Shown: positions 29,201 through 37,835 of the stretch, in pieces | Layout: every line of letters starts with the position of its first letter | Numbering within the stretch: position 1 is the stretch's first letter | Assembly: GCA_026393835.1 (NCBI GenBank) | Contig: JAPKZK010000066.1 | Span: 1-64,000, forward strand | Source: Candidatus Aminicenantota bacterium | GTDB lineage: Bacteria > Acidobacteriota > Aminicenantia > UBA2199 | Reading direction: 5' to 3' | DNA length: 64,000 nt | Program-made: the position numbers and the translations under genes | The notes under the pieces: model-generated | Databases searched by the model: none | The model's input: the letters and a program-made list of their open reading frames with translations, nothing else | Told to the model about the DNA's origin: nothing

Positions 29201-32200
29201 TCCAGGACCGCAACCGCAACAAGATGGAATTTTTCTATGATATGGGTGGGCAATTGACGGCGGTGATGGACACCATGGGCCGGTTAATCGAATTCGAGTA
29301 TTACCCCTTTGAAATGGAAGCGGATGAAACCGGCGAACCTAACAGTCGTTTCAAAGTCACATCGGGCCGATTAAAGCAAATTACCGATTTCAGCGGTAGG
29401 CAGTTGAAATTCAATTATGATTCCCTTACCGGGGACCTTTTAGAAGCGGATTTTGGGGGCCGTATCACGAGGTACACCTATAGTTCCGGCGCTGATATTC
29501 AACTGGCCCATAATCTCATGACCGTAACCGATCCAAAGGAACAAACCGCCTTAACCATTAATTACACTGAAACTGGTGATAAAGTATTAAGTATAAATGC
29601 CGGGGGTTCAACAACTCAATTTACCGCCGGTGATACAACCGCTTCCGTTATGGACGGCAGGGGGAATACCAAAACGTATACCATTGCCAATGGCCATCCG
29701 GTGCAAATCACGGAAGGCGGTTATAACACCGGTTTTCAATATAATAATGACGGACTGCTCCTTTCCGGCGCTTATCCGGAAGGAAATTCCGTGACCTACA
29801 ATTATGACAATTCCAATTCCCAAACCCGGTCCAAAGCCAATCTCTTATCCATAGTAGAAAATCCCGGTCCCAGGGGAACGAGCGACCCGTTGGAATCGAC
29901 GCGAACCACTACTTTTACCTATGAAACCTATTGTAACCAGGTCACATCCGTCACGAATCCCAATGGCTTAACCGTAACCAACACCAACGCGGATGAAAAC
30001 GGCAATTTCCAGGGGGTAACCACCAATATTCCCGGTATATCTTATTCCTATTCATACACCGAGAACGGTAGGTTAAAGTCAGAAACCGATTCCTCTGGCT
30101 TAACCATTACTTATCAATATCAAAACGGAAATGGCTATTTGAACCGGATATCATCTCCTTTTGAGACTGAAAATTTTAATCAGTATGATGACGTAGGAAA
30201 CCTGTTGAATTATTCCAATTCCAGGGGAATCACCAGTACCTATACAGTGAACCAATTTTCCGAAGTCACATCGGAAACCGCATCGGCGGAGGGATCGCTG
30301 TCGCCGCTCAATTACAGCGCCTCTTATTCCTATTTTAAGGATGGGAATCTCCAATCGCAAGACACCATTTTCGGTACAGGTGACGGCGCCGTGCAAAATA
30401 GTTCCAATTATACTTATGATTCCCGTGATAACCTGCTTACGGAAACCGAATCAGCCAGGGGTACTACCACCTACACCTATGACGGCAACGACAATTTAAC
30501 AAGCATAAGCAGCGGCAGCGATTATATGTCCTTTAATTATAATGATAGAGATATGATGTCAACCTTTTTCATCGGGCAGGGGGCAAACGCCGGGGCATAT
30601 TCGTTTACATATGACGGGAATGGAAATATGGCAACATCGACCGATCCGTATGGACATGTCACCAGTTACCAACATGATGGCTATGACAGGGTAAAAACAA
30701 TAACCGATCCCCTGGGAAATGCATCGATAATATCCAGGGCGGAATTCGGCAACTTGCTGACGATTAAAAACATCGCTTCGTCGGGAGAAGTATTAAGAGA
30801 AACCGCCCGGGTAAACGACCCGTTGGGTCGAATGACGCAGTATACGGTCAAAGTACCCGGGGGCGCAGACGAAATTTACAATTATACCTATGCGGACGGG
30901 GGAAAAACTGTCACGATTACGGATTCATTAAACCGGTTATGGACGGTAAAAAAGAATGATTTTGGCCAGGTATATGAAGAAACAAACCCGGCAGGTAATA
31001 AAACAGGGTATTTCTACCTGGATGGTCGCGGCAATATGACCAAAAAGATAGAGACAGAGAAGCGGCCCGACGGTACGGATGAGATTCACACCACCGAATA
31101 CAGGTACAATGCCTTTAACAAAATCGAAGAGATCAAAGAAAACGTGGGCACTCCCGCGGAAGCAGTCACCACACTCACTTATGACTTTCAGGGGAACCTG
31201 GACGGCTCCATCGACGGTGAAGGGAACACAATTTCCCATAAATATGACGGCCTCGGTAGAAAAATCCGGACCAAAAAACATTTTAAAGACGGAACCGCTG
31301 TCACCATGGACTTTACCTATTATGCCAATAATTTATTGAAGACAATCAAAGACAGTAAAGGCAATACGACAACCTATGAATACGATGACCAGAAGCGGTT
31401 AACAAAAATCATATACCCGGATAATTCATTCAGTCGATACACCTATACCACAGCCGGTGTTGATAACAAAGTGTACCGGTCTGTTGTCGAGAAGCAGAGG
31501 AACGGCACGGTGGTAACGAGTCTATTTGATGAATTAAATCGGTTAAAGAGCAGGAATATTTCTCCCTCGCAAGGATTAGACGGCGTTACCGCTGAAACTT
31601 ATGAATACGATGCGCTCTCACGGGTAACCAGGGCTGTAGGGGATGATTTTGCCGTCGCTAGAAAGTACGATTCGTTGAACCGGGTTACCCAGGAAAACCA
31701 GATGGGGAATTTGATTCAATATACACACAGCGTAGTCGATAATCGCCGTAAAATGGCGGTTCAGTATTCCCAGGGGCGTATCTTTGAAAGAGATTTCGAT
31801 ATTCTGGACAGGATCTCAAAACTAAGCATAGGCCAGGAAAGCATTGCGGATTTTTCGTACATCGGGAAAGCGTACCGCATGCTAAGAAAGCAATGCGGTA
31901 ACGGCGATGCAATCGATTTTGTTTACGACCAGGGCCGTCGCTTGAACACAAAAGAAACAAAAAATCGGAACCAGGGCTTGATTAATAAATATGTTTACGG
32001 TTATAATAGGGTTGGTATGAAAATGTTTGAACAAAGAGGACATGACGGTAACAAGGGCGATGCGTTTGCTTACGACGAGGTCTACCGGTTGACCGGTGTG
32101 AAGTTCAACAGTCCGGAGCCCGCCAATCCAGCCACGGCTTTATTTGAAAAGCGCTGGGCTTCTCAATTGGATAAGGTTGATAATATCTTAAAAATAGTCC

Positions 32201-33723
32201 TGCAAACAGAAAGTGGAACCAGTGAAATAGTAACTACCATTGAAGGCGTCAATGCCCAGCTTAACCAGTACACCCGGTTTGATGATTGGGGTCTTTCGTA
32301 TGACTTGAACGGGAACATCACGCAGAAGGGGACGCAGCATTTTACCTATGATTACCGTAACCGGATCGTATCGGTGCAGGGTTTGGGCGTTGCGGTTAAG
32401 TACAACTATGACCCTTTCAATCGAAGGGTAGAGAAAATTTTAGGCAGCGGTACCGTCAAATATTTGTATGACGGGGACCAGGTCATTGAAGAAAGGGATG
32501 GGAATGATAACATTCTCAGGCAATATGTCTGGGGCAATGGCATCGATGAATTGATCGCTATCTACGTCAAGGACGGCGATACCTTTAAGGCATACTACCC
32601 GCATACCAACGGCAGCGGGTCCATTACCGCCATCACCGATGATCAAGGTGAAGTTATTGAACGAGTGACATATGACGTGTACGGTATGCCGACGTTTTTG
32701 GATGCCAACAACCAGCCCCTGGCCAACAATCAATCCACTATCGGTAATAATTACCTGTTCCAGGGTCGGGAGTATGATAAAGAGACCAACCTCTATTATT
32801 ACCGGGCACGGTATTATGACCCGATAATGGGCCGCTTCCTGCAAACAGACCCGATGGGATATGAAGATTCCATGAACCTGTACCAGGCCTTCGGAATGAA
32901 TCCGGTCAATTTTATGGATCCGATGGGGGCGTTCATAAGACAGAAAGAATGGGCACAAGGTAATGCGCTTCTAAACGTTGAAACTGGGGATGATGCAAAG
33001 GAATTATCTAAATTATTGCCAGGGGTTACTGAAATTGATGTGAGAAAAGTTATTCCAAATTTTTCGGCTAATCAAGAAATAAATGTAGCGCCGTTAATAG
33101 ATATATTAGCCGTAAGGGTCGGAAAGAATACTGCTTTATTTGCTAAAAAAGCTAAAGAGTATATTGGCTTAACTTTTAGCTCTCATCCACGCAAAATTGC
33201 AAATCCTGGGCAAATGTCGGAAAGCGATATTATGGGGTTATTTGATAGAAAAGAAATGAATAAGGGATTTGAAAGTGGTTGCTATTATGCTTCTACAATT
33301 ATGTTTGCACGGGCTTTGATTGAAGCACTTAATCCAGAAGAATGGGATGCTCTTTACCCTTTACAATATGAAACACAAGTGGGAGGCTCAAAAGAAAAAT
33401 TAGAAAAATTATCGATTGGAACTCGTATACATTTTTATAATAAAATAGATGATTCCCACTCTTTATTAAGAGGATATGGTGTTGAAGCAGAGTGGGTAAT
33501 AAAAACTGATAATGACCAGTTTTATGGCTTTGGATATGGAAAAGATGAGAATCCATTAAAAAGCTATGGAGGATGGCTTCAAACTATGGCAAACACATAC
33601 AATGCATATACAGGAAAAAAAATCGGGCAAAATGATGTAGTAGGGTATTATGGAACTTACTACATTTTTGATTTTTTTAAGTTTGCACAAGCTGTATTTG
33701 ATTTAAGGAGTAAACAAAAATGA
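20260..33723 (+). CDS. Giant Rhs/YD-repeat polymorphic toxin with CT tail (4487 aa)
   Basis: ATG 20260 is preceded by AAAGGAG (20247-20253) and begins a signal peptide (MNKVINKIMALVLFIAIGSS, cleavage near VIFA/GD, residue 24). Layout: Ig-like units (to ~830) including Big_5; CpD-reg-like unit (~1022-1105); ZU5-like and further Ig units (to ~2240); LVIVD propeller (~2247-2665); DUF6531-like Rhs entry (~2854-2950); YD repeats (~2980-4080); Rhs core YYYRARYYDPIMGRFLQ with the closing motif DPMG (~4160-4222); then a 264-aa AT-rich tail. The tail has GCYYAS (Cys4341) and SHSLL (His4400), compatible with a papain-type Cys peptidase, but this is weak. The Rhs core is known in this superfamily to form a cocoon that holds the CT toxin. 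The tail overlaps its immunity candidate by 4 nt. Export may use the upstream secretin (inference). Confidence 0.88.
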   Translation: MNKVINKIMALVLFIAIGSSVIFAGDVTFFGPRQYTRNTGKPVTETEPFTCPPGYMGSGFTLRLVNGDAQGNNRVSSAQIKINGVQVMGPSDFNQKVGVIERAVSLNAVNEISVILNSKPSSYVIIDIYKFIPEPGATFTATPATVQYKGSSTLNWAVSNADTVTIDNGIGSVGATGTRQVSPEVPTTTYTLTASNLGGTTVKQATVTVIFPMPTVTFSASPMIIRPGVSSALTWTTYAAHTVTIGPGIGNVAANGNFAVSPGQTVTYLLTAVGYGGTQTAAAEVIVDGIAPVVEITAPQNNARVREIPITISGVVAEDNLLKVLLNNAVEGTVSGGGFTFNNVPLNLGENTLLVTAEDKAGNTGSMSITVRYIPDSEPPEITIASPGDNVYINTPEVVVSVTVSDQSAIGYVKVNGRDAQPEGPNFSYTLALAEGENTITVEAADEYQNKGTAGVKVTLDTSAPVVEIAAPQNNIVTNKDKITVSGKIIDAYPLKVTAQNTGNTGNSFEGEIIGNNFYFRDMALQEGVNTMEFSVQDRAGNINQTPCSLTVVRDSVIPQLAILYPVSGAVLSQRSVVVRGTVMDEHLKEVRVNYRQCPLLSNEFSLAVPLVEGVNTIEISALDTAGNIAGKSLQVTVDTVLPNLNIYAPLSNAIVNTPSIAVSGRVDDVHISTVKVNDQAAVLNGNLFDVDNVVLKEGLNTIVVEVLDGAGNRTVSNVSVALDTVKPGIVSVLPANQAIGAPLSTEVQVTFSEPISLSTLNDQTFYLTKSFVGVKGAVFQKSPLDYLLKPSEPLPDGSEIVIHITGGVKDLAGNSLANPYTGSFFTRDITPPDAPMVDPLPEKTGLGKITVKGTVEKDSLVSVSGGFSRVETRADGQGNFSMDVLLNANQLNQLCVTAADASGNVGIPTCIAIAQEKTEFVVTDARFENNEVRVSFSRPINGATLTAPAFSVSSARGVENGTISVSADNTTAIFTPTADLSTQTIMLEVKSSVKDSEGIPLSIPFTRVFNAAAQGGGGDVIVQGEVYDDSTGLPLAGAVVKLVSVDGAAPPEPAPAAITTSEGKYVLVIPSGQCMLQIGKEGYTRSMRAALSVPGFSSQVFDSRLTPLSVEEKTLTSTGGSITNGGAVLVYPDGTVDSEKKVYITPVSPQGLLGRLPSGWSPLFAYDLRLSEGELLKPCQLRVSRGSFEKPPLDPVKLLIILAFFDETTFQWKAESTVSVSPEEIGGTIDKQGQYAFLIMDTAPIAPAQPVIDEPIAGVSQGAVPNEITATLTFNPTAIYPGDTSTAILVITPAATTPNTGISSGVPVQAKINENYNLNTGSKTSFTPYSADLTAYNYGASTAFVEFNLSPNSSISAAEIKIGTIKADMIRYNAGAMGIVVGTNGGTVNGGGGAEVVIQPGSISNPIVVSIGKIDAVTLSLPAPAGFEAVGALELSLGGAALGKTATLSLPLTVDELNSIPQNAQLLMVKLEKLDYQLTWVLKSQATIENSRITGFNDANTGLPFAGITEGGVYLFLKTISPAGFITGVVTKETQPLSGAVVSVDRHGIKSLTSTNGGYVQTGFTGASAVSALNLFTRDEGSGNGTIQSAAEVITLNITIQATGPQIVGITPMDNAIGVPLNSKITFIFSKPLRAATFNAQSVFVTSGTSGTQRVNGVLKLSSDAKQGEFIPNADFPSDSIINITVATGLQDVYGVPMGQVFTSGFRTVDIIPPQANFNNISIEMPVNGAAKVTGLPGSVEVGSTVFVFNERTGENKSQQCLSKGDFSIMINAEIGDRLQVTIQDGNSNKTILPFKPFTADNGRIVVMDSRALEYITPIDGLGIKVEEGTFSEPVMVGLYKETDPQILAPMAEGFQRLAALRVDFGGVMPNKPFKLSIAAPPTPPDPNSPITQDSQLFIAQEVEIFGQKKLMVVDTAALKDNNTRIETNSPPWPGCTAEGIYTMMINSIYQLSYITGMMGSANAAVMCMDLVFITSGPQFIMPIPINRNVTLTARDLTTGETIFKQDLTGPTMQGQVYNFGVASNDKECPTVTGVTGLSVMGFDVTGRIMESRGISGITITPQFDNGMVNSILIEGREGTAAAINAGALAPLGKVRVYQLQEGENEEKGEKKYVELTTGIIVQANGSFSGAVTAKKGDRLMITVEKGDIPLDPEFLVTFSEPLDSAYTNGEVPIEIYEVGEGGSEVKRTVYTKLLASGAEVTVKIAGQLKESTQYKMKFAGVLDRSGNSLEMTCEFRSKGSRRFYSLEQMEEVYDTLLVGGRLFVAAGYQGIKVYDVSNPAAIKYILTKDLNDVVRGLGLYTGPGGVKYLAAVGGGSIHKGFIKVFDISSLFAPNVGNTVPDLVQIKTQAISDPLGGDLDSGLLNGHPREVSIVDNYAFIAVQGGGFMIVDIQRMKEYSTRESIIGYWNQDEYVTDVRAFKKTDSAGVTRFYAALLINYYGVKILDVTDPDKPMEWGRYQVPSRRLLMGLEVAQDFWVDIDSDGRQGQDEENDSEKDLKETPLKRNVTARDESRDLLFFTIPIESKICMIDFTKHTGGDLFIKKVIPLQDAWLMGELVLDEEKQVLYVSDHNLGLALVDVSFPGDTLEISGGGSEKERVLGHIHTTGVSRFGLAIDKELHTAYIGQMDKGVDAIKLANPEIKLVYKYNDTYREVSKIAPVELRERDNTNDPLTGQPYPGEIYIMALLPGGIGLPGDVENGQNFVEASLWSLNKYENPIVPWDKDIKTYIKKVRLYRQSNQANEDKYRMFLSRPIKVMLNPSSADSGAGDVKVLSGDIIWAHLSEKVYENMLSIATEGTEGTEGTIGSRLFLTRNDCVRSGDKKPSIRAEYVDRLANLDKQQAEKSNSPVNNPPVYANVFLHSGEFFQGNVDMQIPGRGFDFAFNRAYRSQGIYSGVLGWGWDHNYNKRLVEMLGGDILYYDGTGRRERYEAIKQNNMIKAYKAPAGWFTELKKCADGSFTHKFSDGVVEFFDAYGSLVKIQDRNRNKMEFFYDMGGQLTAVMDTMGRLIEFEYYPFEMEADETGEPNSRFKVTSGRLKQITDFSGRQLKFNYDSLTGDLLEADFGGRITRYTYSSGADIQLAHNLMTVTDPKEQTALTINYTETGDKVLSINAGGSTTQFTAGDTTASVMDGRGNTKTYTIANGHPVQITEGGYNTGFQYNNDGLLLSGAYPEGNSVTYNYDNSNSQTRSKANLLSIVENPGPRGTSDPLESTRTTTFTYETYCNQVTSVTNPNGLTVTNTNADENGNFQGVTTNIPGISYSYSYTENGRLKSETDSSGLTITYQYQNGNGYLNRISSPFETENFNQYDDVGNLLNYSNSRGITSTYTVNQFSEVTSETASAEGSLSPLNYSASYSYFKDGNLQSQDTIFGTGDGAVQNSSNYTYDSRDNLLTETESARGTTTYTYDGNDNLTSISSGSDYMSFNYNDRDMMSTFFIGQGANAGAYSFTYDGNGNMATSTDPYGHVTSYQHDGYDRVKTITDPLGNASIISRAEFGNLLTIKNIASSGEVLRETARVNDPLGRMTQYTVKVPGGADEIYNYTYADGGKTVTITDSLNRLWTVKKNDFGQVYEETNPAGNKTGYFYLDGRGNMTKKIETEKRPDGTDEIHTTEYRYNAFNKIEEIKENVGTPAEAVTTLTYDFQGNLDGSIDGEGNTISHKYDGLGRKIRTKKHFKDGTAVTMDFTYYANNLLKTIKDSKGNTTTYEYDDQKRLTKIIYPDNSFSRYTYTTAGVDNKVYRSVVEKQRNGTVVTSLFDELNRLKSRNISPSQGLDGVTAETYEYDALSRVTRAVGDDFAVARKYDSLNRVTQENQMGNLIQYTHSVVDNRRKMAVQYSQGRIFERDFDILDRISKLSIGQESIADFSYIGKAYRMLRKQCGNGDAIDFVYDQGRRLNTKETKNRNQGLINKYVYGYNRVGMKMFEQRGHDGNKGDAFAYDEVYRLTGVKFNSPEPANPATALFEKRWASQLDKVDNILKIVLQTESGTSEIVTTIEGVNAQLNQYTRFDDWGLSYDLNGNITQKGTQHFTYDYRNRIVSVQGLGVAVKYNYDPFNRRVEKILGSGTVKYLYDGDQVIEERDGNDNILRQYVWGNGIDELIAIYVKDGDTFKAYYPHTNGSGSITAITDDQGEVIERVTYDVYGMPTFLDANNQPLANNQSTIGNNYLFQGREYDKETNLYYYRARYYDPIMGRFLQTDPMGYEDSMNLYQAFGMNPVNFMDPMGAFIRQKEWAQGNALLNVETGDDAKELSKLLPGVTEIDVRKVIPNFSANQEINVAPLIDILAVRVGKNTALFAKKAKEYIGLTFSSHPRKIANPGQMSESDIMGLFDRKEMNKGFESGCYYASTIMFARALIEALNPEEWDALYPLQYETQVGGSKEKLEKLSIGTRIHFYNKIDDSHSLLRGYGVEAEWVIKTDNDQFYGFGYGKDENPLKSYGGWLQTMANTYNAYTGKKIGQNDVVGYYGTYYIFDFFKFAQAVFDLRSKQK
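28638..28670 (+). repeat. In-frame GGCACAGAG micro-repeat inside the Rhs gene
   Basis: Three to four copies of the 9-nt word CACAGAGGG/GGCACAGAGG encode TEGTEGTEGT between the LVIVD and DUF6531 regions. The flanks show no such wording, so it looks like slippage or capture of a dispersed intergenic repeat. Confidence 0.7.
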
Positions 33724-34565
33724 TTAGAACTAGCCTATCTGTTAAGATAAAACATCTTTTATACTTTGTTTTCTTGATTATTTTTATTAAGCATTCCCAT
33801 ACTCTAGATTCAGGTTTTGCTGGTATTCCTTATGTTAGAATACCTCTTAGTATAAAAACTGTACTAGATTTACCAGTTATTGATGATTGTGAACCTGACT
33901 TGTCTAAAATAAAAAAAAAGGAAATTGATGGATTTGTAATTGTTTATATCCAGGTTAGTGAATCTGGATATGTTGAAAATTCGGCTATATTAAAATGCAG
34001 TTGTGAATTTATTAGAAAGCCTGTTTTAGATGCTGTAAAAAAAATGAAATTTCAGAAATTTATCGATAATGGTGTTCCAAGAAAAGCTCAATTTATGAAA
34101 TTATTTTGCTATCAAAATAAAAAAAATCAAATTGATTGCGTTAAAAATGAGGTTGTTTTTGGAAACCTAAGATTGCCTAATATTGTAAAATCTGTCATTC
34201 CAAAATGTCCAAATGATGTCATTTTAGATAAAAGTGGTTATAGTATGGAAATATCAGTTGAACATGATATATATGGAAAAGTTATTGATACAAAAGTTAT
34301 AAAAGGGAATAATTTGATTTTAAATGAGCAAGTGAGAATAGCTATAGAAAAATGGGTACATGACCCGTTGATTATCAGTGGGAATCCACTAAATATGAGA
34401 TATAAAGTTGAAATCATTTTTAAATCAAAATCAGATATTAATGCCGATATATTCTACCATCTTGATTATGATGAAGCGGAAAATTCATTAAAAAGTGTTT
34501 TAGAGTTAATCAAAAAACCCAAGTGTGACGCCAAAAAAGTGACATGCAAAAAGAATCCTTTTTAA
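33720..34565 (+). CDS. Putative immunity protein 1, exported, two TonB-C-like domains
   Basis: 281 aa. The ATG overlaps the toxin stop (ATGA). A hydrophobic N-terminus (residues 10-24, HLLYFVFLIIFI) suggests export or a single anchor. Two ~65-residue segments (about 71-132 and 165-235) follow the TonB C-terminal fold pattern: V.V.V...GYVENS, a helix ending in A.KKMKFQKF, then a strand; and V..DIYGKVIDTKVI...IEKWVHDP. No TonB transmembrane-plus-Pro-rich region is present, so it is not a normal TonB. Position and AT-rich composition match the CT tail, so immunity is the best guess. A TonB-C fold as immunity would be unusual. The rest of the sequence is unassigned. Confidence 0.55.
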   Translation: MIRTSLSVKIKHLLYFVFLIIFIKHSHTLDSGFAGIPYVRIPLSIKTVLDLPVIDDCEPDLSKIKKKEIDGFVIVYIQVSESGYVENSAILKCSCEFIRKPVLDAVKKMKFQKFIDNGVPRKAQFMKLFCYQNKKNQIDCVKNEVVFGNLRLPNIVKSVIPKCPNDVILDKSGYSMEISVEHDIYGKVIDTKVIKGNNLILNEQVRIAIEKWVHDPLIISGNPLNMRYKVEIIFKSKSDINADIFYHLDYDEAENSLKSVLELIKKPKCDAKKVTCKKNPF

Positions 34566-34685
34566 TGTCGACGGTTTTCAGTTTTCGATTTAAAACTCAA
34601 TAAAATTGATGGAACTTACCAGTCCAATGTCTTTGATGAACTGGAAACCGAAAATGTTACTGCCAATTTTTCTCTTTCGCCTTCA

Positions 34686-37600
34686 ATGTATAGTGCCACC
34701 TATGGTTATGATAATAATGGGAATATGACCTCAAGGAATACCAATTATGGAACGTACAATTACACCTACACCACGCGGAACATGCTCCACACCGAATCAG
34801 ACACATCGAGGGGAATGACCACCACCTACACCTATGATAATAACGATAACCTGGAGAGTATTTCAAACGGCATGGATTCCACTCAGTTTACCTATAACAA
34901 CCGGGAGATGTTGGAAAGTGTTCGTATCGGTTCAGCCCCTGGGATAACCTCTTTTACTTATGACGGCAACGGAAATATAAAAACCACTTCAGATGAATAT
35001 GGCCATACTACCGCCAACGAATACGATGGATATGACCGCTTAAAAACCGTAATCGATCCCTTAAATAACAAAACCGTGATAGCCCACCTGGATTTTGGCA
35101 ATAAGCTGGTTATTCAACATTTGGATGCATCGGAGACCCTTTTAAGGGAAACCCTCCGGGTAAACGATCCATTGGGGCGAATGCAGCAAAATATAGTAAA
35201 GGCGCCCGGAGGAACCGATGAAGTGTATAATTACACCTATTCGGGCAATGGCAAAACCGTAACCATAACCGACTCATTAAACCGCGCCTGGATCGCAAAG
35301 AAAAATGATTTCGGCCAGGTCTATTATGAAGAAGACCCGGCAGGTAATAAGACAGAGTATTTCTATCTCGATGGCCGGGGCAATATGACCAAAAAGATAG
35401 AGACGGAAAAAAGCGATGATGGAACTTTAAAAACGCATACCACGGAGTATACCTATAATGCCTTTAACAAAGTAGAAGAGATTAAAGAGACCGTCGGCGC
35501 GGGCGAGCCTGCCTATACCACTTTTACTTATGATGAAAAAGGAAATCTCATTGGGACCAAAGACGCCGAAGGCAATACCGTATCACATAAATATGATGAT
35601 GCAGGCAGAAAAACCTGGACCAAACAGCATTTCAAAAACGGAACCGCCATTGTTACCGAATACACCTATTATCCCAACGACCTGTTAAAGACCATTAAGG
35701 ATGATAAAGGGAATATAACAGCTTATGAATATGACAATCAGAAACGTGTCAAAAAGATCACGTACCCGGATGCGTCCTATAGCGAGTATACTTACACTGA
35801 GAAACTGGTGGACGGTAAGAAGTACCGCGTTACCATTGAAAAGCAGAGAAACGGCACCGTAGTAACCAACAATTATGATGAGTTGAATCGCCTGGTAAAC
35901 CGTGGTATTTCGGCAGTCGAAAGGGTAGGCGGCTCAACATTTGAGGATTATGACTATGATGCACTTTCAAGGATGACAAAAGCAGTCAATGATTTTTCAA
36001 CGGTTGAAATGACGTATGATCCATTGAACCGCCTCACCCAGGAGAAGCAAAACGGCAAGGTCGTCAACTATACGTATAGTGTAGTGAACAACCTGCGGAA
36101 AATGACCATGCAATATCCCAATCAACGAATCGTTGAGAAGGATTTCGATATCCTGGACAGGATTTCAAAGATCAGGCAGGGCCAGGAATCAATCGCTGAC
36201 TTTTCCTATATCGGGAGGTCGTATCGGATGCTGAGCCAGCAGTTTGGAAACGGGAATACAATCAATTACTTGTACGACCAGGGTCGACGCTTGACCACAA
36301 AAGAAACCAAAAATAAAAATTCAGACTTGATTAATAAGTATGTTTATGGGTATAATAAGGTTGGAATGAAAATGTTTGAGCAAAGAGGACATAACGGTAA
36401 CAATGGCGATGCATTCAACTATGACGAAGTATACCGTTTAACAGGTGTAAAGTTCAACAGCCCCGAGCCTCAGAATCCCGGGACCACTCTGTTTGAGAGG
36501 AAAAAGGCCCTGGATTTAGATGACTTGAGCAACATCCTGCGCATCGAGGAAAACCAGGATAATCAAACAAAAACCATAACAACAACTATACCGGAAGGTT
36601 CCAATTATGCAAAACTGAATCAATATGAACGGTTTGATCAATGGGGGTTGTCTTATGACTTGAACGGCAACACCACCCAGAGAGGTACACAGCATATTAC
36701 CTATGATTATAGGAATCAGGTTGTGAGCGTAACCGACCTGGACAAGACGATTAATTGGAACTATGACTCCCTGGGGCGCAGGATAAAACAGATTATAACC
36801 AGCGGTTCCCAGACCGATACCACGAATTACTATTACAGTGGCAACCAGGTCATTGAAGAAAGGGATGGGAATGATAACGTGCTCAGGCAGTTTGTTTATG
36901 GAAATGGAGTCGATGAAATCATCCGTATGGATAAGTACACTGGTACAACCTCAGCTCCCTACTATTTTCATACCGATGCAATAGGTTCCACAACAGCCGT
37001 GACTGATGCCGATGGAAATGTTGTTGAAAGTGTTGATTATGACATCTATGGAATGCCTACCTTTAAATCTCCTGATGGAACTGTTCTATCCAAATCCTCA
37101 ATTGGAAATAACATCCTATTCCAGGGAAGGGAATACGATAACGAGACCAACCTTTATTATTACCGCGCACGGTATTACGATCCCATTATGGGACGATTCC
37201 TACAAACAGATCCAATTGGATATCAGGATTCCATGAATCTGTATCAGGCATTCAATATGAATGGCGTGAATTTTGTGGATCCGATGGGGAAATTGTATCT
37301 TAGACTTAATTTGATAGATAATCCAGTCAAATCTACATCGGAGATACCCAATAATATTAAAGGAAGGCCAGGTGTTGCAATTCATGATGTAAGTTTTTTT
37401 AAAATATATTGGAAATATGTTGAAGATAAGAAATCTGGAAAAAATTATTGGAAGCCTGATATCCATATCCATTTTGACCTCAACATTTTTTATTTCTTTA
37501 AATCAGGTTACACCAAAGCTCATGAATGGCGGCATGCAGAAGATATAATTTTTGCTCTAGCAGAAATAGTTAATGAATTGAAAAAATATGAGTCAGAAAC

Positions 37601-37835
37601 TAAGATATTTTTAGATGAGAAAGATCAGATTGCTGAATTAATGGAAAACGAGAAAAAAATTATGGAATTTTTCAAAACCAACATTCAAAGTGCAATTGAA
37701 CGCTCAATTTTCCAGAGGGATGCACTTATAAGTCCATATCTATTTTGGTTTGATCATATTCAATGGATTATTGATGCTTTGCGTAATAAAGAGAGTGGTA
37801 AACCATATAGGAGTGAGTATATTTGGAGAGAATAA
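34686..37835 (+). CDS. Orphan Rhs core + CT cassette 2; CT has HEWRH zincin motif
   Basis: 1049 aa from ATG 34686, without a signal peptide. The same frame is open back to the stop of immunity gene 1 (34563-34565) and already encodes Rhs-like sequence there (ETENVTANFSLSPS), so the cassette begins at that stop and lacks a native start. YD repeats (residues ~1-800) and the Rhs core (about 815-868, YYYRARYYDPIMGRFLQ, DPMG) resemble the giant Rhs gene. The 181-aa AT-rich tail (869-1049) contains His946-Glu-Trp-Arg-His950, an HExxH zinc-metallopeptidase motif. The third ligand is not obvious. It is probably a silent CT donor or a leftover displaced CT. Transcription from upstream could still express the immunity gene behind it. 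Confidence 0.75.
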   Translation: MYSATYGYDNNGNMTSRNTNYGTYNYTYTTRNMLHTESDTSRGMTTTYTYDNNDNLESISNGMDSTQFTYNNREMLESVRIGSAPGITSFTYDGNGNIKTTSDEYGHTTANEYDGYDRLKTVIDPLNNKTVIAHLDFGNKLVIQHLDASETLLRETLRVNDPLGRMQQNIVKAPGGTDEVYNYTYSGNGKTVTITDSLNRAWIAKKNDFGQVYYEEDPAGNKTEYFYLDGRGNMTKKIETEKSDDGTLKTHTTEYTYNAFNKVEEIKETVGAGEPAYTTFTYDEKGNLIGTKDAEGNTVSHKYDDAGRKTWTKQHFKNGTAIVTEYTYYPNDLLKTIKDDKGNITAYEYDNQKRVKKITYPDASYSEYTYTEKLVDGKKYRVTIEKQRNGTVVTNNYDELNRLVNRGISAVERVGGSTFEDYDYDALSRMTKAVNDFSTVEMTYDPLNRLTQEKQNGKVVNYTYSVVNNLRKMTMQYPNQRIVEKDFDILDRISKIRQGQESIADFSYIGRSYRMLSQQFGNGNTINYLYDQGRRLTTKETKNKNSDLINKYVYGYNKVGMKMFEQRGHNGNNGDAFNYDEVYRLTGVKFNSPEPQNPGTTLFERKKALDLDDLSNILRIEENQDNQTKTITTTIPEGSNYAKLNQYERFDQWGLSYDLNGNTTQRGTQHITYDYRNQVVSVTDLDKTINWNYDSLGRRIKQIITSGSQTDTTNYYYSGNQVIEERDGNDNVLRQFVYGNGVDEIIRMDKYTGTTSAPYYFHTDAIGSTTAVTDADGNVVESVDYDIYGMPTFKSPDGTVLSKSSIGNNILFQGREYDNETNLYYYRARYYDPIMGRFLQTDPIGYQDSMNLYQAFNMNGVNFVDPMGKLYLRLNLIDNPVKSTSEIPNNIKGRPGVAIHDVSFFKIYWKYVEDKKSGKNYWKPDIHIHFDLNIFYFFKSGYTKAHEWRHAEDIIFALAEIVNELKKYESETKIFLDEKDQIAELMENEKKIMEFFKTNIQSAIERSIFQRDALISPYLFWFDHIQWIIDALRNKESGKPYRSEYIWRE

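Noticed and set aside
33720..34565. A functional TonB energy transducer
   Set aside because: Lacks the Pro-rich spacer and ExbB/D neighbours; position behind an Rhs tail suggests immunity instead.
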